64,000 nt of DNA, taken from positions 1 through 64,000 of the forward strand of contig JAQUTY010000005.1 of the NCBI GenBank assembly GCA_028694155.1, in the 5' to 3' direction. Source of the DNA: Eubacteriales bacterium. Its GTDB lineage: Bacteria; Bacillota; Clostridia; Christensenellales; CAG-138. The notes under the pieces are model-generated. The model was given only the letters and a program-made list of their open reading frames with translations, did not search any database and was not told the origin of the DNA. A program made the position numbers and the translations under genes. Within the stretch, counting starts at the first letter, position 1; each line of letters begins with the position of its first letter. Positions 41,697 through 51,146 of this stretch are shown piece by piece.

Positions 41697-43129
41697 GGCT
41701 TTGCCACCTTTCGTTTTTTGCGGGACTTCACACCGGGGTCTATCACCCACGGCAGTTCCGTTCCGTCGCGGAATACAAACTTTACCGTGCAGTCCTCGTT
41801 GATGACCATGTAATGCACCGCCGCCTGCCATACGAGTGGGTCGAAGTCCACCAATGCTGTCTTCTGCTTTCGCAAAAGCTGGAGGAAACCGCGCACCTGT
41901 ATCTTCTTGGCGGCGCAAAGGGCAATCTTGGAGGTGAGTTCATGCTGCTCCTTCTGTAACGCTTCATATTGGGCGGTAATTTCATCGCGCTCTTTTTGGA
42001 GCTGGCTGTCCTCGCCGCATTCATCAATCATATGGCTCTCTCTGGTGAGGTTTTCACGCATTCTTGTGGCTAAACCGGTTCCGAGGTCTTCCACTTCGGC
42101 AAGTCGTGCTTTGTAGGCGCTGTCGTCGGTGATGGCGGCAAGGCACTCCTCATAGTTCTTAGCAATCTCATCCTTCCGAGTCAGGAGGCTGTTGAACGCG
42201 TCCAAAAAGCACTTTATGCTGGCTTCTTCTTTCACTGTCGGCGTGGAGCAGTATTTACGCTTTGCAAACTTGTTATTGCAGTGCCAGACATAAGATTGAT
42301 GGTTGCTGCCGCTGTGCCATACCTTTCTGCCGTAAAAGCCTCCGCAGTCGCCGCAAACGATTCTGCCGGAGAAAGGCGAAATGCAGGTATAAGCGCCACC
42401 TTCCTTGCGTCTGCGGAACTCCTCCTGAACCATTTCAAACTTCTCCGGCGGGATGATTGGCGGGTGATTCTGGGACACATAATATTGCGGTAATTCCCCG
42501 GTGTTCTTTTTTACTTTTTTCGTAAGGTAGTCTTCAACAAAAGTAGATTGTAGCACCGAATCCCCTTTATACTTGACATTTTGGAGGATGTGTCTGACTG
42601 TAGATTCCTGCCATTTAGTTTTTCTCATTGGTGTTGGGATACCGTCCGCCGTAAGCCTTGTGGCAATGTCGTAGGTGGTCTTTCCGGCAAGAAACTCATC
42701 ATGTATCCTATGCACGATTATCGCTTGGTCTTCTACTATATATAAATGACCGTCAGCACCCATATCGTAGCCGAGAAATGAACTATAGGCGAATGACACC
42801 TTGCCATCCGCCATGCTTTTGCGCTTGCCCCAAGTGGTGTTCTTTGAAATGGAACGGCTTTCTTCCTGTGCGAGGGAACTCATGATGGTAAGCAGCAGTT
42901 CGCCCTTGGAGTCCATCGTGAATATGTTTTCCTTTTCAAAATAGACCTCAGTGCCTTTATCCTTTAGCTGCCGTATTGTGGTAAGGCTGTCCACGGTGTT
43001 TCGCGCAAACCGGCTGACCGATTTTGTGAGGATGAGGTCGATTCTCCCGGCAAGGGCGTCGGCTATCATCCGTTTGAACCCCTCGCGATGCTTTGTACTG
43101 GTGCCGGTGATGCCCTCGTCAGTGTAAAC
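41681..43129 (-). pseudogene. Serine recombinase truncated at its N-terminus
   Basis: Homology reads back to RVYTDEGITGTSTKHREGFKRMIADALAG and then meets TAG at 43133-43135; no YCRVS catalytic start. Confidence 0.8.
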
Positions 43130-43163
43130 GCGCTATGGACAATTCCCCAATGCCTAAAAAAAC

Positions 43164-43196
43164 GGCGTGTGCTGCAATTATCACAGTCACACGCCG

Positions 43197-43199
<3 letters not shown>
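43164..43199 (-). terminator. Hairpin ACGGCGTGTG...CACACGCCGT at the integrase 3' end
   Basis: 10-bp stem, T7 tail on minus strand, overlaps the integrase stop codon. Confidence 0.75.
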
Positions 43200-44885
<1,686 letters not shown>

Positions 44886-45095
44886 TTAATGGTAGGTACC
44901 ATATTCGCTCTTATTTTCACACATAGCAAGCGGTTTATTGATACAAAACGGAGAACATTCTTTGTCTGAAATGTGCCGTAAAATCAAGCGTTCCAGCTTC
45001 TTTTCCAGAGTCTCCGTGGCGGTCGGCGAGCACTCGGACGTAACGATGTAGGTTACGTTGCCTATCTTAGTCTCGGTCATGGTTTTCCCGTTCAT
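44886..45095 (-). CDS. TnpW-like small transposon-associated protein
   Basis: MNGKTMTETKIGNVTYIVTSECSPTATETLEKKLERLILRHI. Confidence 0.6.
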   Translation of the reverse strand: MNGKTMTETKIGNVTYIVTSECSPTATETLEKKLERLILRHISDKECSPFCINKPLAMCENKSEYGTYH

Positions 45096-45182
45096 AATAG
45101 CTCCCTCCATTCTGAAGGGATGAAAACTCCCCTCACTATCGAGAGGACAGCGAGAGGAGTTAATCCGTAGTGATGACACGCT

Positions 45183-45311
45183 TTATTCGCTATATTTCAC
45201 AAAGGCATCAGTGAAGCCAGCCGCCTTGACCTTTCCCAGGATGGCGTCTGCGTTTGCTTTTACGGAAAATGCGCCGAGCTGGACGCAGTAATACTTCTCT
45301 TTAGCACGCAT
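45183..45311 (-). CDS. 42-aa standalone SPOR-like mini-ORF
   Basis: MRAKEKYYCVQLGAFSVKANADAILGKVKAAGFTDAFVKYSE; ATG one nt after the endolysin TAA. Confidence 0.5.
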   Translation of the reverse strand: MRAKEKYYCVQLGAFSVKANADAILGKVKAAGFTDAFVKYSE

Positions 45312-45313
45312 GT

Positions 45314-46090
45314 TTATTCTATTTTCCACACGCCGCCCAATGCGGCGATGGTGAGCGGGCTTGCCTTTCCATCTGGCACAAGGCCGTTCGCTTTCTGGAA
45401 CGCTTTGACCGTGTTCTTCGTTTTGTTGTAGTAGTTCTTGTTCCCCGGCGTGAGACCGCCAAAGCCCGCCGCTGCCAGCAGCCGTTTGAGCTCGCACACA
45501 TCCTCGCCGCGCATACCGCTTTTCAGCACACGCGTAAAAAGAAAGCCCTGCTGCTGTTCCGCAACGGGCTCTGTTCCTTGAAGCTCCGCGATCTCTGTTT
45601 CCGTCCAGTAGGGCGGTCTGCCGTAAACGCTCCAGCCGGACAGCTTGGATTTTGTAACGCCGTAATCGCGTCCCTTCGCTTCGATGACGTTGAGGTCGTT
45701 ATCCGCCACATAGCCGATGTGCGTCGCGCGGCCGCTGCTGTTGGTCTTGAAAACAAAGTCGCCAATACGGAGCTTGTCCTTGGTGATTTTGTCGCATTTG
45801 CCCATGATCCCGTTCGCGTTCATGTCCGATTTGATCAGTCCGTTTTCCAGAAGAAAACAGACGCCCAGCCCGGAACAATCAAAGGCGCGCAGTACCGAAG
45901 CGTATCCGGTGGCGCATTGCTTCTTCCAGAACGCGATAGCGCGTTCCGCATTTTTGTCCGTGGTCTCGCGCTTTTTGATCCACGCTTCGGTGATTGCCGC
46001 GCCCTGCTGCCCCTGCGCGCCCCAGACGTAGATGCTGTGATTGGCGACCTGCTCATGCAGGTACGCGATAAAGCTATTCAGATTTCCCAT
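45314..46090 (-). CDS. Phage endolysin: NlpC/P60-like domain plus peptidoglycan-binding domain
   Basis: FDCSGLGVCFLLE, GDFVFK...ATHIGYVADNDLNVIEAKG; VLKSGMRGEDVCELKRLLAAAGF. Confidence 0.83.
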   Translation of the reverse strand: MGNLNSFIAYLHEQVANHSIYVWGAQGQQGAAITEAWIKKRETTDKNAERAIAFWKKQCATGYASVLRAFDCSGLGVCFLLENGLIKSDMNANGIMGKCDKITKDKLRIGDFVFKTNSSGRATHIGYVADNDLNVIEAKGRDYGVTKSKLSGWSVYGRPPYWTETEIAELQGTEPVAEQQQGFLFTRVLKSGMRGEDVCELKRLLAAAGFGGLTPGNKNYYNKTKNTVKAFQKANGLVPDGKASPLTIAALGGVWKIE

Positions 46091-46520
46091 CGGTATCCTC
46101 CTTATCCGTATTGCTCGAATCATCCGCGCGGTTGTGTAGCTGCGCCAGTACGCTCTTCAGTTTTGCGGGAATGGGAAGTCCGAGGTGTCCAGCATTCTCA
46201 ATCAGCGACAATCCCTCGTTGGCGCAGTAGAAGAAGATCACCGCCGTGCGCAGCGTATCGCCGCCGCCGAGTATCTGTGCGTCCAGGGTATGCCCGATCC
46301 CAACCATCACAAAGATGAGTACCTTCCGAAAGATCCCCTTAAAGCCGACCGAACTGGACAGCTTCTTATCCACAATGGCGCACATCACGCCCGTGAGATA
46401 GTCGATGGCCACGAAAGCGATCAGCGCGTACAAGAAGCCGTCGCAGCAGCCGAGAAAGTAACCCAGCCCCGCCCCGACAGCGGCAAACACGCCCCGAAGC
46501 CAGTTCCAAATAGTGTTCAT
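46074..46520 (-). CDS. Phage holin (toxin secretion/lysis holin family)
   Basis: FVAIDYLTGVMCAIVDKKLSSSVGFKGIFRKVLIFVMVGIGH. Confidence 0.85.
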   Translation of the reverse strand: MNTIWNWLRGVFAAVGAGLGYFLGCCDGFLYALIAFVAIDYLTGVMCAIVDKKLSSSVGFKGIFRKVLIFVMVGIGHTLDAQILGGGDTLRTAVIFFYCANEGLSLIENAGHLGLPIPAKLKSVLAQLHNRADDSSNTDKEDTDGKSE

Positions 46521-46540
46521 GTTATTTTCCTCCATATAAT

Positions 46541-46569
46541 TTGATTTTTCTTTCGTCACCCGCTATACT
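46541..46569 (+). promoter_or_regulatory. Sigma-A-like promoter TTGATT-N17-TATACT
   Basis: Plus strand, opposite to the late operon, upstream of the 46595 ORF. Confidence 0.55.
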
Positions 46570-46594
46570 GGTGGGGCGAAGGGAAGTGGTAGCT

Positions 46595-46780
46595 ATGGCT
46601 CGATTCATCTCAAAAGAGAAGCTGAGCAAGAAAGCGCGTAAAGCGAAAAACGACCTTGCGCGTCAGACCTGGGATGTTTGCCCGGTGACGCGAAAGGTCG
46701 AAAGCAAAAAGGTATATAAGCGGAAAAAGTCCCCTGACCGTTATGATGAATACGGCGGGGACTTTTTTGTATGCGCATAA
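46595..46780 (+). CDS. Small basic protein, plus strand within a minus-strand operon
   Basis: MARFISKEKLSKKARKAKNDLARQTWDVCPVTRKVESKKVYKRKKSPDRYDEYGGDFFVCA. Confidence 0.65.
   Translation: MARFISKEKLSKKARKAKNDLARQTWDVCPVTRKVESKKVYKRKKSPDRYDEYGGDFFVCA
46724..46768. terminator. Bidirectional terminator inside the 3' codons of the 46595 ORF
   Basis: AAAAAGTCCCC / GGGGACTTTTTT, 11-bp stem, T-run on both strands. Confidence 0.7.
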
Positions 46781-46781
46781 G

Positions 46782-48860
46782 CTACGCCGTCCGCTTCCAA
46801 AAGTAGCAAGTGATGTACGGCTGCAGATTGCTGTGCGCCGAGCCGCTGCCCGTGTTCCCGGCGGAGCCGGAGAAGGAAGCGGAGTGGGTGTGCGAGCTGC
46901 CCGCACCCGTGGTCTGTCCGTTGGTCGCGCCGTTGTTGGTCATGTAGTAATAGGACGAACCGGAACCGCTGCCGACTTTGTACGAGCCGGTGGACGCCCT
47001 GTGTGTATGAGAGCCTTCAGACCCGATCGAGACCGAGCCAGTCACCGTATGGCCGTGAGACGGAAGCTGCGCCGTCGTCAGCGCAATGGTACTCGCACCG
47101 CCTGTCTTTTCAACCGTATTGAAGTTGGAGTCGGAGGTGTTCACGCCGACCGGGACTCTGCCCATACCCCATTGCACCCATGTCCCTCCGAGAAAGCTCG
47201 CCGCTCCCGTCGCGGAGGTGGTCATACGGATAGAACCGATCGGAAAGATCACATCAAGCAGCCACGCCAGCGACGAGAATGTCACGTCGCCCTCAAACTC
47301 CACGTCCTCGTGGAACTGCGCCTGCCAGCCCACTTCAAACTTATTCGTCTCGCAGATCTTGCCGATCGCCATGCCAAGGCCGTTGTTGCGGATGGAGAGA
47401 ATCGTATCCGCCGTGCTGATATCCGCATAGAAATAGGTCGTGGAGAAGTAATCCGCCGCGCCAATCCTTACGTCATACGCCGATTGGTTCGATAGTCCGC
47501 CGCCCACGATAAACGTACCGCCGACGGAATAACCGCTCGTCACAAGCGTGGCGGTGGTATAGGAGCTCGCCGTTTTGAGCTTGTAGCCCACGGAGAAGGA
47601 CACATCGTTGAAATCGTTTAAGCTGCTCACCTGTCCTGTAAGCGTCACCGACAGATATGTCCCCGTATGGCTCGCCGCGCCGTTGCTGTTGCAGCGATAG
47701 ACCGACACGTTGGTCAGCCGCGGCGCGGAGTACGCCAAAACCTCATAGCTTATCGTATAGGTTGTCGTTCGGCTGCGGCTGTCCTTTACCACGATCCGCA
47801 TGGTCTGGCTGCCGCTGTTTTGCAGCGCAGCGGTCGTAAAGGAAGCCGCCGTATAGGTCGTGCCGTTGACCGTCGTTGTGACCGAAGAAATCGAAGAACC
47901 ATAGGCGCCGCTGGCAGTGATCGATACGGCGAGCTTGGAATTGCCCTGTATATACGCGCCGAATTTCGACGCGATACCGCTTACCGCTTCCGCCATCGAA
48001 TAGGTCATCGACGGAACGACGCTGACGGGGATCGCGGCGGATATGGAAACGGAGGTAGTACCGATGAGCGTGCCGCCCGAATAGGTATCGCAGTAGAGCG
48101 TACCCGCAACGGTAGTCGCATTGGGCGCGGCGTTCGCTTCCGCAAGCGCGGGCGTCCACGAGATCGACGTCGCGCTTGACTGCGATACGATCGTCGTCTG
48201 CGCTCTGCTTCCAAACTGCGCTCTGAGCGTATGCCGGAACGACGAGGAAGCGGGCGATAAGCTGATCGCCGCCGCGCTTCCGAGCGTGATGCTCCCAACG
48301 GACGGCGTGGTGCTTCGTGGGATCGTCGGCAGCGTGACCGTAATGGAGCCGCTGGCCGTGCCAAAGGAGGAAGCGATGCTGAAATCACCGTTGAAGGAAA
48401 GCGTGAACTGCCTTGTGCCGTCGGCGTTGTGACCGATGGTAAAGTCGCCGTAGGCCGCGGCCCTTGTGGAAGCGTTGTCCGTCAAGACCGTGATGAATTT
48501 CTTATCCTCCGCGTTAGCATAGGCGGTTTCATACTGGGTAGTAAAGTCGGACGGGGTCGGGATATTGGACGTTGCAAATCCCCGGTTTGAACGTTCGTAA
48601 ACAAGGCTCCCCGCCGCATATACCTTGAACATTCCGCGGCTGTCGCCCGTGTGATTATTCCAGTACGTCCAGAACTTTGAGGTGTTCTGCGCCGTGGCAA
48701 GGTATGCGTACAGCCGCACCGTACTCGTGTTGTTCACGATGGACTGCGAGATCACCTTGTACTCGACCCAGCAGGCGACCTTCGAATTTGCCGTCCCGGA
48801 AAGCGATCCGCTGACTACCGTATAGCCGCTGTTGATCGCGCCGTTGATCCAATTCGCCAT
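46782..48860 (-). CDS. Phage minor structural protein with C-terminal tail-collar-like domain, probable receptor binding
   Basis: WGMGRVPVGVNTSDSNFNTVEKTGGAS...LPSHGHTVTG...NLQPYITCYFWKRTA. Confidence 0.78.
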   Translation of the reverse strand: MANWINGAINSGYTVVSGSLSGTANSKVACWVEYKVISQSIVNNTSTVRLYAYLATAQNTSKFWTYWNNHTGDSRGMFKVYAAGSLVYERSNRGFATSNIPTPSDFTTQYETAYANAEDKKFITVLTDNASTRAAAYGDFTIGHNADGTRQFTLSFNGDFSIASSFGTASGSITVTLPTIPRSTTPSVGSITLGSAAAISLSPASSSFRHTLRAQFGSRAQTTIVSQSSATSISWTPALAEANAAPNATTVAGTLYCDTYSGGTLIGTTSVSISAAIPVSVVPSMTYSMAEAVSGIASKFGAYIQGNSKLAVSITASGAYGSSISSVTTTVNGTTYTAASFTTAALQNSGSQTMRIVVKDSRSRTTTYTISYEVLAYSAPRLTNVSVYRCNSNGAASHTGTYLSVTLTGQVSSLNDFNDVSFSVGYKLKTASSYTTATLVTSGYSVGGTFIVGGGLSNQSAYDVRIGAADYFSTTYFYADISTADTILSIRNNGLGMAIGKICETNKFEVGWQAQFHEDVEFEGDVTFSSLAWLLDVIFPIGSIRMTTSATGAASFLGGTWVQWGMGRVPVGVNTSDSNFNTVEKTGGASTIALTTAQLPSHGHTVTGSVSIGSEGSHTHRASTGSYKVGSGSGSSYYYMTNNGATNGQTTGAGSSHTHSASFSGSAGNTGSGSAHSNLQPYITCYFWKRTA

Positions 48861-48861
48861 A

Positions 48862-50514
48862 TCATGCCTCCATCAGCTTAAAGTTTAGATTATCGCTCTC
48901 CGGCACCCACGCAAAGGGCCCGATCCGCATCGAGGTCAGGATCTCGACATTGTTGACGTAGAGCTTGCCGGCCGAGAAGTAGGCCAGCGCGTTCTCGGTG
49001 GAAACCGTGTCCTCTTCGCCGGTAAAGAAGTACAGGATATCGTTCTCCAGCTTCAGCTTAATGTTCGAGCTGCTTTCGCCGATCACGATGCCCGATGAGA
49101 TGAGCCGGATAAAGCTGCGGATCGTTTCGAACTGCTGGGATACGTCGCCGTTCATCGAGGAGATCTCGCCGGTCGTTTCGGTAAAATTCGCTTCGATCGT
49201 TCCGGCCATAATGGACAGCGAGGTCTGAATCGAGCTTTGGAACGCGTTGTAATCGGATGTCTTAACGTAGTCCTCCAGCGCCGACAAGATGATCTGTTGC
49301 GCGGACTGCAGGATGGTCGTATTGTTCGAGATCTGCTCCGCTGTGATCGTCATAACCTCCTGACCTGTCACATAGTCCGCTTCGATGCTTTCCAGCCGCT
49401 TTGCCGCCGAAGCATTCTGCGTTGCGTTGTCGCCAATCAGCGAAGGCCGTGAATCCCCCAGGGTGATGCTCGTGCCGGAGGGATTGTTCAGCGGGATCTC
49501 CATGCCGGAAAGCACGAACTCGCTCTCCGGGCAAATATCGCCGCAGGACACAATGACGCGGTCGAGGAAGGAGAACGCTTCCACGTCGGCACTGACATTG
49601 TGCAGATCGACCGCGGTCAAGGAAATGCTCTCCTTGAGCCGTGTACCGATAGTTGAAAGCCACGCGCGTCCGCGCTGCAGGAGGTAGGTTGCGTTCTTCT
49701 CATCCTCAAAGGTGGTCAGATCCGTAGGTGCGTAGAGGATCCCGTAGATGGCCGCACTCTCCGTATCGATGAGGTAATCCAGCCCTTCGTTCGCATCGGC
49801 AATCGTCAGCCGCTCGTCGCTGTCCACGTTTTCGTCGATCTCCTTGAGCGTCGCGCCCAGAGGGATGCAGGCAGTATAGGTTTCGTCGGCGTTTCGGTTC
49901 ACGGCGATGTCTACGAGATTATCACCGAAGGTAATATGCTGGGTCGCCGTATCGGGCGGCTCGGCAAGATAGCCCAATACGGGCTGCTCGTCGGCGTTGA
50001 AAGTCAGCACCAGATAGCCGCCATATACGTCGATAAGCTGCTCCTTCAGAACAGCCCATATGGACGCGTATTCCTCGGAGGAGACCGTCAGCGCGGCGTC
50101 CGGCTCGACCGTGATACTGCCTGCGATTATCTGCTGCTGTTCGTTCACATGCGCGTTGTGGGTCGCGATAAGCTCTGTAAAGAACGCCGCGACCGTACCG
50201 TCAAAGCTGAACGGACGCTGTATGCTGTCCAGTAGATACGCCAAAGCGCCCTCTGCAACATAGCTTTTTTGGTGCTTCAGCCCGACGCCGTCCTCGATCA
50301 CGCGCCCAAGAAACAACAGCCTTCCGTCACGATAGACCTTGATCCGGCTTTGCAGCCGCTCGACCGCGCCGCTGTTCGGATTCGTATCGGGTATTTCGAA
50401 GGACAGACTTGCGGGTTCGTTCTTTGCAAGCGTCAGCACGGGGTCGGTCAGCACATAGTCCGGCAGGCGCGGATCGTAGAGCAGCGCGTTATCGCAAAAC
50501 ACAGTAAACATCAC
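48862..50514 (-). CDS. Phage tail-tip / endopeptidase-type tail protein
   Basis: Position after Dit; MMFTVFCDNALLYDPRLPDYVLTDPVLTLAKNEPASLSFEIP. Confidence 0.77.
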   Translation of the reverse strand: MMFTVFCDNALLYDPRLPDYVLTDPVLTLAKNEPASLSFEIPDTNPNSGAVERLQSRIKVYRDGRLLFLGRVIEDGVGLKHQKSYVAEGALAYLLDSIQRPFSFDGTVAAFFTELIATHNAHVNEQQQIIAGSITVEPDAALTVSSEEYASIWAVLKEQLIDVYGGYLVLTFNADEQPVLGYLAEPPDTATQHITFGDNLVDIAVNRNADETYTACIPLGATLKEIDENVDSDERLTIADANEGLDYLIDTESAAIYGILYAPTDLTTFEDEKNATYLLQRGRAWLSTIGTRLKESISLTAVDLHNVSADVEAFSFLDRVIVSCGDICPESEFVLSGMEIPLNNPSGTSITLGDSRPSLIGDNATQNASAAKRLESIEADYVTGQEVMTITAEQISNNTTILQSAQQIILSALEDYVKTSDYNAFQSSIQTSLSIMAGTIEANFTETTGEISSMNGDVSQQFETIRSFIRLISSGIVIGESSSNIKLKLENDILYFFTGEEDTVSTENALAYFSAGKLYVNNVEILTSMRIGPFAWVPESDNLNFKLMEA

Positions 50515-51146
50515 AGCTCCCCCTCTCTGTACGAAAACACGACATTCCCGGTCGTGGCCACCTCGACCGTCGTCGTTCCGGCTTCCAGCAGCAGTGCAGG
50601 AATGAAATGCGTACCCGCCGCAACGACCGTCGTTGTCGGACCGCCGCCGCTTTGATAGACAAGCGTCGCTTCCGCGCTTGCCGTTATCTCCGGCACGACG
50701 GGCATATGCAGGTTCGTAAGCGTGGCGGTTCCGTTGCCTGTCTGTGTGACCGTTGTAATTGTCCGCTTATACTTGTAAGGCTCGGCAGTCACGTTTACCG
50801 TTATGGCGCAGTAGCCGTCCTTCTTTTCCAAGGCGTCCACACTGACCCGGCCAACATAATAGAAGGACGCATCGCGGTCGAACACCAGCTCTATCCGCTT
50901 GCCATGGATGTCGTTGACGAAAGAGGATAGCGTCTGCTCATATGGTGCGACGGCGTACAGCGTGAGGGAAACGGCCCTGTCCGAATAGCGGACAAAGCCG
51001 AAGCCCTCGGTCAAGTCGAGCGTACCGTCTCGCCCGGGTATCTCCACAAAGCTGGTCTGTACCACCGGCATGGGTATCAAATAAGGAGCGACGATGAACC
51101 CGTAATCGCTCTTGGTACTCTTGCTTCCAAACAGGATATAGCTCAC
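50511..51146 (-). CDS. Phage distal tail (Dit-like) protein
   Basis: SYILFGSKSTKSDYGFIV...VEIPGRDGTLDLTEGFG. Confidence 0.75.
   Translation of the reverse strand: MSYILFGSKSTKSDYGFIVAPYLIPMPVVQTSFVEIPGRDGTLDLTEGFGFVRYSDRAVSLTLYAVAPYEQTLSSFVNDIHGKRIELVFDRDASFYYVGRVSVDALEKKDGYCAITVNVTAEPYKYKRTITTVTQTGNGTATLTNLHMPVVPEITASAEATLVYQSGGGPTTTVVAAGTHFIPALLLEAGTTTVEVATTGNVVFSYREGEL

Noticed and set aside
41697-41918. N-terminal extension of the 40227 recombinase
   Set aside because: Overlaps the upstream recombinase coding sequence and is not recombinase-like; start set at 41696.
45578-46318. 246-aa plus-strand ORF opposite endolysin and holin
   Set aside because: Overlaps two confident minus-strand lysis genes; composition not protein-like.
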